Shown: positions 26,591 through 36,193, counted from the first letter of the stretch. The stretch: DNA of 64,000 nucleotides from Roseateles sp. YR242 (GCF_900109745.1 NZ_FOAV01000020.1:1-64000), one strand, 5' to 3'. Notes: generated by a model from the sequence alone, not told the origin. Program-made: numbers and translations.

Positions 26591-28153
26591 TCAAAGAACG
26601 GCGCCCAGCTGCCAGGGTACGAACTCGTTGTCCCCCAAGCCGTTCTCCTCGCTGAGCGTGTGCTTCCCCGACGCGGTGGCCAGCATTAGTCGGAAGAGTC
26701 GCTCGCCCGCCTCTGCCACGCTGAGCGTGCCATCGACAATCTCACCGGCATTGAAGTCCATGTCCAGGCTCATGCGCTGGTACATCGCCGTGTTGGTGGC
26801 GATCTTCAATGAGGGCGTGGGCTTGCAGCCGTAGGTGGAGCCGCGCCCGGTGGTGAAGCAGATCAGGTTGGCACCGCCCGCCACCTGCCCGGTGGCCGAT
26901 ACCGGGTCATAACCCGGCGTATCCATGAAGACCAGGCCTTGGCTGCGCACCGGCTCGGCATAACCCAGCACGTCCATCAACCCACTGCCGCCGCCCTTGG
27001 CCACTGCGCCCAGCGACTTCTCCAGGATGGTGGTGATGCCACCCGCCTTGTTGCCCGGCGATGGGTTGTTGTCCATCGCCGCACCATGACGCGCGGTGTA
27101 GGCCTCCCACCAGCGCAGGCGCGTGAGCAGGCCCTCTGCCACGGCCGTTGAGGCGGCCCGCGCAGTCAGCAAATGTTCCGCGCCGTAGATCTCCGGCGTT
27201 TCCGAGAGCACCGCCGTGCCTCCATGTCGAACCAGCAGGTCCACTGCGGCGCCCAGCGCCGGATTGGCGCTGATGCCGGAATAGCCATCGGAGCCGCCAC
27301 ACTGCAGCCCCACCACCAGCTGGGAGGCTGGCACCGTGCTGCGGCGCGCCCGGCCCGCCTCCACCAGCAGCTCCTGCACGATGGCCACGCCCTGCGCCAC
27401 CGCCTCCCGCGTGCCACCAGCATCCTGAACGGTCAGCGTGCGCAACCGGCCCGGCGGCAGCGCCATCCCGGCCACCAGCGCATCCACCTGGTTGACCTCA
27501 CACCCCAGCCCCAGCACCAGCACCGCCGAGAAGTTGGGATGTTCCGCATAACCGCGCAAGGTGCGCTGCAACAGCTCGATGCCCTCCCCCTGCGCGCTGG
27601 TGCCGCAGCCGCCGCCGTGAGTGATTGCCACCACCCCGTCCACGCCAGGGTACTCGGCCAATGCCGGGCCGGCGAAGGTCTGCGCAATCGCCTTGCAGGC
27701 GGTCGCGGAGCAGTTCACCGTGGAGATGATGCCCACGTAGTTGCGCGTTCCCACCCGCAGATCGGCGCGCACATAACCTTCAAACGTGGCGGCAGGCCGA
27801 ATCGGCTCGGTGGGCACATACGCTCGACCGATGCCATGGTCCGGGTGGGATTCACCGGCCTCCAGGTTGTGCACATGCACGTGGTCCCCGGGTGCGATGG
27901 CCTGGCGTGCCACACCAATGGGCTGTCCGAACTTTCGCACCAGCTCCCCAGGCGCAATGGACCGAAGCGCCACCTTGTGTCCGGCAGCAACAGGCTCGCG
28001 TATGGACAGCCGGCCGGCTGCGGCGGCGGCACCGGTCTGGTGCCGGCGCCCTCGCATCACGAACGCCCCGGCAGCCAGATCCACGCGCGCCACAGCCACG
28101 TTGTCCGCCTCGTGCAGCACCAGCAAGCTGCGTTCATCCAATACCTGTTCCAT
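26591..28153 (-). CDS. uxaA: UxaA-family altronate dehydratase
   Basis: Start ATG 28153 follows AAGGAG; the upstream in-frame TTG is less likely. The 520-residue protein has an N-terminal SAF-type domain (residues 1-90), a linker containing HPDHGIGRA, and the large C-terminal dehydratase domain. The latter shows RNYVGIISTVNCSATACKAI, HGGGCGTS, GLQCGGSDGYSGISANP and a FTTGRGSTYGCKPTPSLKI block. Cys and His residues in these blocks are those expected to hold the catalytic iron. E. coli UxaA (about 495 residues) turns D-altronate into 2-keto-3-deoxy-D-gluconate. It is the last gene of the sugar operon, 12 bases after the reductase. The exact aldonate could differ; altronate is favoured by the two preceding genes. 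Confidence 0.75.
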   Translation of the reverse strand: MEQVLDERSLLVLHEADNVAVARVDLAAGAFVMRGRRHQTGAAAAAGRLSIREPVAAGHKVALRSIAPGELVRKFGQPIGVARQAIAPGDHVHVHNLEAGESHPDHGIGRAYVPTEPIRPAATFEGYVRADLRVGTRNYVGIISTVNCSATACKAIAQTFAGPALAEYPGVDGVVAITHGGGCGTSAQGEGIELLQRTLRGYAEHPNFSAVLVLGLGCEVNQVDALVAGMALPPGRLRTLTVQDAGGTREAVAQGVAIVQELLVEAGRARRSTVPASQLVVGLQCGGSDGYSGISANPALGAAVDLLVRHGGTAVLSETPEIYGAEHLLTARAASTAVAEGLLTRLRWWEAYTARHGAAMDNNPSPGNKAGGITTILEKSLGAVAKGGGSGLMDVLGYAEPVRSQGLVFMDTPGYDPVSATGQVAGGANLICFTTGRGSTYGCKPTPSLKIATNTAMYQRMSLDMDFNAGEIVDGTLSVAEAGERLFRLMLATASGKHTLSEENGLGDNEFVPWQLGAVL

Positions 28154-28165
28154 CAAATGGCTCCT

Positions 28166-29365
28166 TCACGCCTGGGCCGCCAGCAGGGCTCGCAACCTGG
28201 GTTGGTCCAGACCAGGCAGTTGCTCGTGAGCCAGCGCCACGAGCGGGGCCACTCGCCGTTCCAGCTTCTGCGCATGGTTCTGGGCAATATCCGCCAACCG
28301 GTGCGCCAGGAATGGGTTGAGCAGGCGGTCCCGCAAGGTCCCCAGATACGTCCGCGCCTCATCACCCTGCCCCATGGCATCCAGCAGCGGCAGCACCTCG
28401 TCACGCCACACCGCCTCCAGCACGTCTCGCATGCTTGGCTCCTGCATGGCCTGCAGCACCGTCATGTCTACCGGATGGCCGCCGTTTCGCCACAGGTCCG
28501 CCAGGAGCGTGTGGCCGAGGTTCAGCAGGAAGAGTTTGAGCCGCTCGAAGCGCGCCAGATCGTCCGTCAGCACGATGGCCGGATGCTGGCATGGCAGCAC
28601 CAGCCCAGGCTGGCGTTCGATGGCCCACAACGCGTAAGGCTCCGCCACCGCGCCCACGGGCACCAGGGCCTCGGACACAATGCGATCCACCAGCGAGTTC
28701 GCCCACACCACATGGGTTCGAAGCCAATCCGCGAAACGGGAACGGACCGCAGGAGAGGAACGCTCCGACGGCGGTCCTGCTGAAGCCGTTTCTTCCGCAG
28801 CGCCTTGATCCAGGCACCATGCCTGCGCAATCCCCGTCACCAGATCCCGCAACCGCGTGCCATTGGCCGACACCAGTTCACAAGGCAGCACCGACGGCGG
28901 CAGTTCGGGTCGGTGGCGCCAGCGGTCATGCAGCAGCACCACCAGCTTGGCCGGGAAGCCTTGGGGCGCGGCGGCGTCGGGCGCCAGCAGACCTGCATGG
29001 TCTCCTTGATGCGACACCCAGCCACTGTCCCCGGTGTTGGACACGATGACGCGCACGTCCTCCCGCATCCGCTGTCGCACCAGTGGCCACTGCGTCCGCG
29101 CCTCCAACGCTTCGCCCACGGACCGGCAGACGGTGCGTGTCTTCACAGGGCGTCCGTCCACCAGCCCCCGTACCAGCACGTCAAAGCCGTCAGCACGCGC
29201 CATGGCGCGAACGCGCTCGGTGCTCGCGGGATTGGCCGTGGTCTGCACCACGGTGATGCCGCCTAGAGCGCCCTTCCAGGCCTGTGCCTCGGAGACAAAC
29301 AAGTCCACATGCGCCTGCAAAAACCGGCTGGTGCCGAACTGCAGGATGGGGAAACCGCCGCTCAT
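28166..29365 (-). CDS. UxaB-like tagaturonate reductase (mannitol dehydrogenase family)
   Basis: Start ATG 29365 is five bases after GAGG; an in-frame GTG at 29371 is an alternative. The 399-residue product starts with ILQFGTSRFLQAHVDLFVSEA, the NAD-binding turn of the long-chain mannitol dehydrogenase family, and contains VSNTGDSGW and a FLLNLGHTLLADLW stretch near residue 285 that carries the conserved NxxH motif. UxaB of E. coli is longer (about 483). Reduction of D-tagaturonate to D-altronate would link the L-galactonate dehydrogenase-like gene before it with the altronate dehydratase after it. Mannonate or another hexuronate oxidoreductase role cannot be excluded. Confidence 0.65.
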   Translation of the reverse strand: MSGGFPILQFGTSRFLQAHVDLFVSEAQAWKGALGGITVVQTTANPASTERVRAMARADGFDVLVRGLVDGRPVKTRTVCRSVGEALEARTQWPLVRQRMREDVRVIVSNTGDSGWVSHQGDHAGLLAPDAAAPQGFPAKLVVLLHDRWRHRPELPPSVLPCELVSANGTRLRDLVTGIAQAWCLDQGAAEETASAGPPSERSSPAVRSRFADWLRTHVVWANSLVDRIVSEALVPVGAVAEPYALWAIERQPGLVLPCQHPAIVLTDDLARFERLKLFLLNLGHTLLADLWRNGGHPVDMTVLQAMQEPSMRDVLEAVWRDEVLPLLDAMGQGDEARTYLGTLRDRLLNPFLAHRLADIAQNHAQKLERRVAPLVALAHEQLPGLDQPRLRALLAAQA

Positions 29366-29372
29366 GGCCACC

Positions 29373-30383
29373 TCAGCATTCCACGATGGCCTTGATCACG
29401 CCCTCAGCGGGATCCAGCAACCGGGAGAAACCGGTCGGCACCTCCGCCAGCGTCAGTCGATGGGTGGCCAGTGCCCGATCCGGCACCTGGCCGGCGCGCA
29501 AGGCGTCCATCACCGTACGGAAGTCTTCCGTGGTGGCGTTGCGGCTGCTCAGCAGCGTGGCCTCCCGCTTGTGGAATTCGGGATCGGAGAACTTCACCTC
29601 GCCCTGCACGATGGACACCAGCACATAGCGCCCCCCATGCGCGATGAAACGGAAACCCCGTTCCATCGCGGCGAGATTGCCGGTGGCGTCAAACACCACG
29701 TCGAAGAACTCGCCGTCGGTCAGGCGGGCGAGTTCGGCTTCATCGCCCTCGCCCAGCCGTACCGTCGCCGCCACCCCCACCTCGTGAAGCGCAAAATCCA
29801 GTCGATCTTGCCGTCCGTCAATGGCGGTGACCACCGCTCCGCGCAGGCGCGAGAAGATCATCGCCGCCAGGCCAATGGGCCCGGCCCCGACGACCAGTAC
29901 CCGTTCCCCGGTGCCCACGCTGGCCCGGCGCACCGCATGCGCACCAATGGCCAGGAACTCGACCATGGCGGCCTGGTCCAGGGAGACACCCTCGGCGCGG
30001 TGCACAAAGGCCTGCGGCACACTCAGAAATTCGGTGAAGGCGCCATCCCGATGCACGCCCAGCACCTGGATGCGGACGCAACAGTTGGTCTTGCCCTGGC
30101 GGCATGCCACGCAGTGTCCGCAGGAGAGATAAGGCATGACGTGGACCGCATCACCTGGCGACAGCCCGCTCTGCGCATCCGCCTCCTCCACCAGCCCGGA
30201 GAGTTCATGCCCCATGACCCGTGGGTAAGCGAGATAGGGTTGATTGCCGGTGAAGATGTGCAGGTCGGTGCCGCACACACCCACCCGTTTAACCCGCAAC
30301 AGCACCTCGCCCGGCGCCCGTTCAGGGCGCGGGCGCTCAAGCGCCTGCAGATGGCCGGGGGACTCGCAGATGACGGTCAGCAT
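29373..30383 (-). CDS. Zinc alcohol dehydrogenase, L-galactonate-5-dehydrogenase (LgoD)-like
   Basis: The plausible start is ATG 30383 (MLTVICESPG); the frame is open to 30782 but the extension is Arg/Ala-rich and overlaps the upstream gene. The 336-residue medium-chain dehydrogenase has catalytic zinc ligands in GVCGTDLH and GHE, structural cysteines in CGHCVACRQGKTNCC, and the nucleotide motif VVGAGPIGLAAM. Segments GNQPYLAYPRVMGHEL, IQVLGVHRDGAF and SDPEFHKRE-x6-SRNATTEDF closely match what I recall of E. coli LgoD, which oxidises L-galactonate to D-tagaturonate. L-idonate or threonine dehydrogenase relatives are alternatives. It ends seven bases before the reductase gene. Confidence 0.75.
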   Translation of the reverse strand: MLTVICESPGHLQALERPRPERAPGEVLLRVKRVGVCGTDLHIFTGNQPYLAYPRVMGHELSGLVEEADAQSGLSPGDAVHVMPYLSCGHCVACRQGKTNCCVRIQVLGVHRDGAFTEFLSVPQAFVHRAEGVSLDQAAMVEFLAIGAHAVRRASVGTGERVLVVGAGPIGLAAMIFSRLRGAVVTAIDGRQDRLDFALHEVGVAATVRLGEGDEAELARLTDGEFFDVVFDATGNLAAMERGFRFIAHGGRYVLVSIVQGEVKFSDPEFHKREATLLSSRNATTEDFRTVMDALRAGQVPDRALATHRLTLAEVPTGFSRLLDPAEGVIKAIVEC

Positions 30384-30433
30384 GGCGTTGTAGGGGTCCA
30401 GGGTTGATCGGTGTTGGGGTTGGCCGCCCGAGT

Positions 30434-31342
30434 TCAGACCACGGGTGCCAGCGGGGCCACGGGCGCGACAGGTTGAAGGCCATACAGCTGCACCGCATTG
30501 CCGCCAAATACCGCCGCATGGTCGGCATCCGTCAGGCCGGGCACCAAGGTTTCCAGGAGCCCGCGGCTCATGTCCAGCCAGGACTGATAACCGCCCGCCA
30601 CGCACAGCACCGGCCAGTCGCTCCCCCACAACAAGCGCTGCGGGCCGAAGAGATCCAGCAACGCGGCCACAAACGGCCGCAGCGCTTCGGCGTTGGCCCG
30701 ATCGCCCGCTTCGGTCAGCAGCCCGGAGAGCTTGCAACACACCTGGGGAAGCGCGGACAAACGCGCCATCTGGGTGCGCCACGGTTCAAGCTCGCCGGTG
30801 GCGATCAAGGGTTTGGCGCCGTGGTCAATGACGATGGGCAAGTCCGGATGCCGACGGGCGAAGACCTCCAGCGCGGCCAGTTGTCGAGGCAGCACGAGCG
30901 CGTCAAACACCAGCCCGTGCGCCACCATGGCGTGCGCGGCCGGGTCCACGGCGGTGTCCGCAATCCAGTCGTCCGGCGACAGCCCCTGCAGCATCGGGCG
31001 CAGGCCCCGCAGCTTGGGATGCCGGGCCAGTGCCGCCACACGCACCGCTGCATCTGGTGCCTTCATGTCTGTCCAGCCCACCACGCCCCAGATGAAGTCA
31101 TGCCGGTCCGCCAGCGACAGCATCCAATGGGTGTCCTGCTCGGTGGGCAGGGATTGAACCAGGACGGTGCCGTCAACACCGGCCCGCTGCCGCAGCGGCT
31201 GCAGATCGGCCGGCCCGAAATCCCGATGGATCGCGGCCAGCGAGGCCGGTGGCCATTCACCCACTCGGTCGGCCAACTGCCAGAAGTGCTGATGGGCATC
31301 AACGCGCCAGGAACGGCCGGCGCGTGTGGCGGGCGCGTTCAT
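30434..31342 (-). CDS. Amidohydrolase, L-fucono-lactonase type
   Basis: ATG 31342 overlaps the stop of the upstream aldo-keto reductase as ATGA, so translation is coupled. The 302-residue protein has the amidohydrolase-2 start VDAHQHFW, a beta-strand IVIDHGAKP, and the late LLWGSDWPV carrying the metal-binding Asp. This is the COG3618 lactonase group, which opens sugar lactones such as L-fucono-1,4-lactone and often accepts L-galactono-lactone. Its position directly after an aldose dehydrogenase and within a fuconate pathway supports the lactonase call. Substrate breadth is inference. Confidence 0.8.
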   Translation of the reverse strand: MNAPATRAGRSWRVDAHQHFWQLADRVGEWPPASLAAIHRDFGPADLQPLRQRAGVDGTVLVQSLPTEQDTHWMLSLADRHDFIWGVVGWTDMKAPDAAVRVAALARHPKLRGLRPMLQGLSPDDWIADTAVDPAAHAMVAHGLVFDALVLPRQLAALEVFARRHPDLPIVIDHGAKPLIATGELEPWRTQMARLSALPQVCCKLSGLLTEAGDRANAEALRPFVAALLDLFGPQRLLWGSDWPVLCVAGGYQSWLDMSRGLLETLVPGLTDADHAAVFGGNAVQLYGLQPVAPVAPLAPVV

Positions 31343-32358
31343 GGCGCCGCTCCGTCGCCCGGCACTGGCGCGTCGGCATCGATCAGACCGCGCTCCCGCA
31401 GCGCCCGCCACATGGCGGAGGGGATGTCCCGTTCAAACCACGCGACGTTCTCCCGCACCTGCGCCGCCGAGCGCATGCCCGACAGGCAGGCCACCACTGC
31501 CGGGTGTGCCAGCGGAAACTGCAGGGCCGCTGCCTGCAACGGCACGTCGAAGCTTGCGCAGGTCTCGCGCAACGCGTCCGCACGGGCCAGCACCTCGGGC
31601 GGGGCATCGCTGTAATCGAACTTGCCGTTGCCGGCCAGCAGCCCCGAATTGAAGGGTCCGCCCACCACCACCGCATTACCCTGCTGCTGGCAGGCTTGCA
31701 GCAGCGCCAGGCTGTGTTGCTCCAGCAGGGTATAGCGCCCCGCCAGCAGCGTGCAGTCCAGCCGCGCCTCCTGCATGCTGTCCAGCACCACCTGGGTTTC
31801 GTTGACGCCCAGACCAAAACCCTGGATGCGCCCGGCCTCGCGGAGTTGCTCCAAGGCCCGGAAGCCGCCGCCCCGCGTGAGCGCATGCCAGTGAACGGCA
31901 TGCGCCTCCCGATGGGTATAGCGCCCGATGTCATGCACAAACAGGATGTCGATACGCGCCAGGCCCAGCCGCTGCAGGCTGTCCTCGAAGGAGTGCATCA
32001 CGCCGTCGTAGCTGTAGTCATGGACCGGCCGGAACGGCAGTGGCGCCGCCCAGCCGTTGTCCATGGGCCGCACGCTGGCATCCGGCCGCAGCAGCCGGCC
32101 CACCTTGGTGCTGATCACAAAACTGTCGCGCGGCTGCTCGCGAAGGAAGGCACCCACGCGGTGTTCGCTCAGACCATGGCCGTAATAAGGCGCCGTGTCG
32201 ATGTAGCGCAGCCCCGCCGCCCAGGCGGCCCGCAGCGTGTCCAGGGCATCCTGGGCTGGCGCGGCTTGATAGAGCCCGGCCAGTGCCGCGCCACCCAGGC
32301 CGAAGCGCGTCAGCTTGAGATGCCCATCGGCGATGGGCTTCACATCCGTGACCTTCAT
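31339..32358 (-). CDS. Aldo/keto reductase, L-fucose dehydrogenase-like
   Basis: ATG 32358 follows AGGGGGTG. The 339-residue product shows the aldo-keto reductase catalytic set: YIDTAPYYG (Asp and Tyr), STKVGRLL (Lys) and DILFVHDIG (His). The C-terminal cofactor loop includes VACLSGMRS. The closest functional group is D-threo-aldose 1-dehydrogenase/L-fucose dehydrogenase, which oxidises L-fucose, L-galactose and D-arabinose at C1 using NAD(P). It forms the entry step of this operon and overlaps the lactonase gene by four bases. Confidence 0.8.
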   Translation of the reverse strand: MKVTDVKPIADGHLKLTRFGLGGAALAGLYQAAPAQDALDTLRAAWAAGLRYIDTAPYYGHGLSEHRVGAFLREQPRDSFVISTKVGRLLRPDASVRPMDNGWAAPLPFRPVHDYSYDGVMHSFEDSLQRLGLARIDILFVHDIGRYTHREAHAVHWHALTRGGGFRALEQLREAGRIQGFGLGVNETQVVLDSMQEARLDCTLLAGRYTLLEQHSLALLQACQQQGNAVVVGGPFNSGLLAGNGKFDYSDAPPEVLARADALRETCASFDVPLQAAALQFPLAHPAVVACLSGMRSAAQVRENVAWFERDIPSAMWRALRERGLIDADAPVPGDGAAP

Positions 32359-32390
32359 TCACACCCCCTGAAGCAAAACGACAAAAGCGC

Positions 32391-33425
32391 TCAGTACAGG
32401 ACGTTCTTGGCTTCCGGCTTGTCGATGTTGGACTTGGTCACCATCACCACGCCGGTATCCAGCACCTTGGGCACTTTCTGGCCGGCAATGACATCCGCCA
32501 CCGTCTTCACGCCCAGAAAGCCCATCTGGTAGGAGCCTTGCACGGCGGTGGCCTCCAGCGTGCCCTCCTTGACGAACTTCTGCAGATCCTCGTTGCCATC
32601 GAAGCCCACCGCCACCACTTTGCCGGCCTTGCCGGACTGCACCAGCGCGCGCCCCATGCCGACGGCCGTCGGCTCATTGGCGCCAAAGATGCCCTTGAGG
32701 TCCGGATTGGAAGCCAGCACGTCGGTGGTCTGGTTCAGCGCGGTGGCCATCTGCGACTGCGAATAGAACGGCCCCACGATCTGCAGCTTGGACTGGGTCT
32801 CGATGTACTTCTTGAAGGCCCCCACCCGGCCGATCTCCGAGCCCGCCCCGGCGACGTAGGACATGATGGCGATCTTCCCGGTGGTGCCCACCTTGGCGAT
32901 CAGCTGCTTGGCGCAGAGTTCCCCGGCCAGCGCGTTGTCCGTGGCCAGGAAGGACTGGTAATAGGCCTTGCCCGCGTCAGACACCATGGAGTCGATCAGC
33001 ACCACCGGAATGCGGGCCTCCCAGGCTTTCTTGATGGCCGGGATCAGGGCATCCGGGTCGGACGGCGCCAGCACGATGCCGGCCACCTTGCGGTTCACCG
33101 CGTTCTCCACCAGGTTCACCTGCTCCGCAATGGCGGATTCGGCGGCCGGGCCCGAAAAGGTCATGGTGTGGCCGCCCTTGGATTCCTTCAGGCCGGCAGC
33201 GGCGCCCTTGTTCACGTTCTGCCAGAAGGTGGAATTGGTCGTCTTCACGATGACGGCGATCTCCCCGGCCTGGGCGGCCCCGGCGCCACCAACGGCGCAG
33301 CCCAGCGCCCCCAGTGCTGCCACGCCCGCCAGGCGCTGGATGAAGCCGCGGACCGTCATACGGCCCGGGTCGCGGGCGGTGTTCATCTCGCTGTTGGTGC
33401 TCTCGGTGCTCTTCGCATTTGTCAT
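32391..33425 (-). CDS. Sugar ABC transporter, periplasmic binding protein (RbsB-like)
   Basis: The 344-residue protein begins with an unusually long polar leader (about 22 residues) before a signal peptide (FIQRLAGVAALGALGCAV...AQA). The mature part is a periplasmic-binding-protein-like class I (Peripla_BP_4) fold with VIVKTTNSTFWQNV, GIVLAPSDPDALIPAI, PVVLIDS, GIFGANEPTAVGMG and VAVGFDGNEDLQ. These match ribose/fucose-type binding proteins for pentoses and deoxyhexoses. An internal ATG at the MTVRGF position may be the real start. It is 44 bases after the permease gene. Confidence 0.85.
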   Translation of the reverse strand: MTNAKSTESTNSEMNTARDPGRMTVRGFIQRLAGVAALGALGCAVGGAGAAQAGEIAVIVKTTNSTFWQNVNKGAAAGLKESKGGHTMTFSGPAAESAIAEQVNLVENAVNRKVAGIVLAPSDPDALIPAIKKAWEARIPVVLIDSMVSDAGKAYYQSFLATDNALAGELCAKQLIAKVGTTGKIAIMSYVAGAGSEIGRVGAFKKYIETQSKLQIVGPFYSQSQMATALNQTTDVLASNPDLKGIFGANEPTAVGMGRALVQSGKAGKVVAVGFDGNEDLQKFVKEGTLEATAVQGSYQMGFLGVKTVADVIAGQKVPKVLDTGVVMVTKSNIDKPEAKNVLY

Positions 33426-33469
33426 GGTTGTCTCCTAGGGAACATTGGCACGGGATGGAAGGTCGAAGG

Positions 33470-34453
33470 TCACCGCCGGTTGCGCAATTGGTCAATCCAC
33501 ACCGTGAGCAGGATGACCAGGCCGATGATGATCTGTTGGGTGAAAGCGGATACGCCGTTCATGTTGAGTCCGTTGCGCAGGATGCCGATGACGAACGACC
33601 CGATGGCGGTGCCGGAAATCGTGCCCACGCCGCCGATCAGCGAGGTGCCGCCAATGACGGAGGCCGCGATGGCATCCAGCTCATACATCACGCCTTCGTT
33701 GGGCTGGGCCGTCACCAGGCGTGACATCAGCACGCAACCGGTCAGCCCGGCCAGTGCGCCGGAAACCACATAGGTGAACAGAACCACCCGGTCGACGGCC
33801 ACGCCAGACAGGCGCGCCGCCTCGGCGTTGGAACCGACCGCATGGATATGACGGCCCAGGCGGGTGCGCGTGAGCAGCACGGAGGCCGCCACCGCGATCA
33901 GCACCATCAGCACGACCGGATACGGAATGCCCGGGAACACCACCTCCGGGAAACCCTGCGCATCGATGTGCTCCACCCGGAACAGCGAGCCGTTGCCCAG
34001 CACGCCGAAGGACTCGCCCAGGCCGGAGATGGCCCGCGCCCCCGTGATCTGCAGCGCCACGCCACGTGCCACCAGCATCATGCCCAGCGTGGCAATGAAG
34101 GGCGGCAGCTTCGCCTTGGTGACCAGCAAGCCATTCAGCGCCCCGCACACCGCGCCACCCAGCACGCCCAGCGCCATGCCCAGGGGAACCGGCACACCGG
34201 CCTTCACCGCCATCGCCGCCAGCACACCGGCCAGGGCCAGCACCGAACCCACGGACAGGTCGATGCCGCCCGCGATGATGACGTAGGTGGCCCCCACGCC
34301 CAGCAAGGCGATGGAGGTCACCTGCAGGGCGACGGTCATGCCGTTGCCCACGCTGAAGAAGGCGTCACTGGTGGCGGAGAACACGGCCACCAGCAGCAGC
34401 AGTCCGGCCAACGCGGCGAATTTCTGGATCAGGTCTTTGCGACGGTCATTCAT
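33470..34453 (-). CDS. Sugar ABC transporter permease (RbsC-like)
   Basis: ATG 34453 overlaps the stop of the ATPase gene as ATGA. The 327-residue integral membrane protein has the BPD_transp_2 pattern: roughly nine to ten helices, with VIIAGGIDLSVGSVLALAGVL near residue 60, the AxxGG-like loop RLSGVAVDRVVLFTYVVSG, and GGTSLIGGVGTISGTAIG toward the end. One permease gene is present, so a homodimer would form the channel as in ribose importers. It serves the fucose/galactose-type operon. Confidence 0.9.
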   Translation of the reverse strand: MNDRRKDLIQKFAALAGLLLLVAVFSATSDAFFSVGNGMTVALQVTSIALLGVGATYVIIAGGIDLSVGSVLALAGVLAAMAVKAGVPVPLGMALGVLGGAVCGALNGLLVTKAKLPPFIATLGMMLVARGVALQITGARAISGLGESFGVLGNGSLFRVEHIDAQGFPEVVFPGIPYPVVLMVLIAVAASVLLTRTRLGRHIHAVGSNAEAARLSGVAVDRVVLFTYVVSGALAGLTGCVLMSRLVTAQPNEGVMYELDAIAASVIGGTSLIGGVGTISGTAIGSFVIGILRNGLNMNGVSAFTQQIIIGLVILLTVWIDQLRNRR

Positions 34454-36072
34454 GATGGGAGGGCTTGCAAGAAGGCCCGGCCGGCGGGCAGGTCCTGGGG
34501 ACGGCTCGTGGGGCCACGGCCGGAGGCGTAGTGCATGATTTCTTCCTGGTCGGTGGCCCGGGTGGGCAGCGTCTGCACGAGATGCCCCTCGTGGAAGACG
34601 GCCACGCGGTCTGTCATGCCCAGGATCTCGGGCAGCTCGGAACTGATGAGGATCACGCCAATGCCTTCGGTGGCCAGTTGGTCCATCAGCTCGTAGATCG
34701 AATACTTGGCCCCCACGTCAATGCCGCGTGTGGGCTCGTCGAAGATGATCACCCGGGGCTGGCGGAACAGCCATTTGGCGATCACCACCTTCTGCTGGTT
34801 GCCCCCGGAGAGCAGGCGCGCCACCTGATGCGGGCCAGCGGTACGGATGCCCAGGCGCTCGATGAACTCCTGCGCCGTCCGGCGTTCCACCCCACGCCGG
34901 ATGAAACCGAAGCGTCGACACACGCGGCCCAGGTGGGCCATGGTGATGTTCTCCGCCACCGTCATCTTCACCGCCAGGCCGGTGGCCTTGCGGTCTTCGG
35001 ACACATAGGCGATGCCCTCGCGGATCGCATCCCGGGGTGAGCGGATGCGCAGCGTCCGGCCCTGCAGACGCACCTCGCCCCCGCAGTTGGGGTCCGCCCC
35101 GAAGAGGGCCCGTGCCACCTCGGTGCGGCCAGCCCCCATCAGCCCGGCAAAGCCCAGGATCTCGCCGCGCTTGAGCTCGAAACTCACCGGCGAAAACACA
35201 CCCGGCCGGCACAGGTCCCGCACCGCCAGCAGCGTGTCGTTGGTGGGCACGCTGCGGCGGGCCGGGAACTTGTCCTCCAGTGGCCGCCCCACCATCCGCG
35301 CGACGATCTCGTCGACACTGGTTTCGCCAAACCGGCTGTGGCCCACCCGCTTGCCATCGCGCAGCACCGTCACCCGGTCCACGATCTGCGCCATCTCGTC
35401 CAGCCGGTGGGAGATGTAGACCACGCCAACACCAGCGGCCTTGAGTTCACGCACCACCTTGAACAGCTGGGCGGTTTCGGATTCGGTCAACGAGGAGGTC
35501 GGCTCGTCCATGATCAGCACCGAGGCATTCATCGACAGTGCCTTGGCGATCTCCACCATCTGCTGCTGCGCCACCGAGAGGCCGTGCACCACCGAACGCG
35601 GCGAGATGGCCACGCCCAGCCGGTCGAGACAGGCCTGGGCATCCGCCCGCAACTGGCGCTGGTCGATGAACCAGCCACGCCGTGGCTCGCGCGCCAGGAA
35701 GATGTTCTCCGCCACGGTGAGGTGGGGGATGAGGTTGAGCTCCTGGTGGATCATCACCACACCGTGGGCCTCGGCCTCCTGGGTGGAGCTGAAGCGCCGC
35801 TCCTCGCCTCCGCACAGCAGCGAGCCGCCATCGGGCTGGTAGATGCCGCTCATGATCTTCATCAGAGTGGACTTGCCCGCGCCGTTCTCGCCGCACAAGG
35901 CATGCACCTCGCCCGGGAACACGTCGAAGTCCACCTGGTCCAGCACCGTCACGCCGGCAAATGCCTTGCGGATGCCTGCCAGCCTCAGCATGGGCACGGC
36001 CGCCGGGGCGCCGGCTCCATCGGTGCCGGCCTCCACGGGGTCTGCCACTTCCTGTCTCACGCGCTGTCTCAC
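34450..36072 (-). CDS. Sugar ABC transporter ATP-binding protein, two nucleotide-binding domains (RbsA/MglA-like)
   Basis: GTG 36072 has GGAG eight bases upstream; note the near-duplicate GTGAGACAG at the first and fifth codons. The 540-residue protein contains two ATPase domains. The first has Walker A GENGAGKST and signature LSVAQQQMVEIA. The second has a degenerate Walker A (GLMGAGRTEVAR), which is normal for this family, then signature LLSGGNQQKVVIAKW and Walker B IIFDEPTRGID. Length fits RbsA/XylG/MglA (about 500) plus a 27-residue N-terminal extension. It is co-transcribed with the permease. Confidence 0.9.
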   Translation of the reverse strand: MRQRVRQEVADPVEAGTDGAGAPAAVPMLRLAGIRKAFAGVTVLDQVDFDVFPGEVHALCGENGAGKSTLMKIMSGIYQPDGGSLLCGGEERRFSSTQEAEAHGVVMIHQELNLIPHLTVAENIFLAREPRRGWFIDQRQLRADAQACLDRLGVAISPRSVVHGLSVAQQQMVEIAKALSMNASVLIMDEPTSSLTESETAQLFKVVRELKAAGVGVVYISHRLDEMAQIVDRVTVLRDGKRVGHSRFGETSVDEIVARMVGRPLEDKFPARRSVPTNDTLLAVRDLCRPGVFSPVSFELKRGEILGFAGLMGAGRTEVARALFGADPNCGGEVRLQGRTLRIRSPRDAIREGIAYVSEDRKATGLAVKMTVAENITMAHLGRVCRRFGFIRRGVERRTAQEFIERLGIRTAGPHQVARLLSGGNQQKVVIAKWLFRQPRVIIFDEPTRGIDVGAKYSIYELMDQLATEGIGVILISSELPEILGMTDRVAVFHEGHLVQTLPTRATDQEEIMHYASGRGPTSRPQDLPAGRAFLQALPS

Positions 36073-36193
36073 GTCGCTGGTCTCCAGGTCTTGCGGTGCA
36101 CTCGCCGCGCTCTATGGGGCGGTCAAGCGGTACGGCCATCAGGTCGTCAGGCGGGGCCACTATGCCACCAAGGCAAGGCGTGGCCCCCGGCGG

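Noticed and set aside
30384-30782. N-terminal extension of the LgoD-like gene
   Set aside because: The extension is Arg/Gly/Ala-rich, overlaps the amidohydrolase gene and has no family similarity; the family starts at MLTVICESPG.
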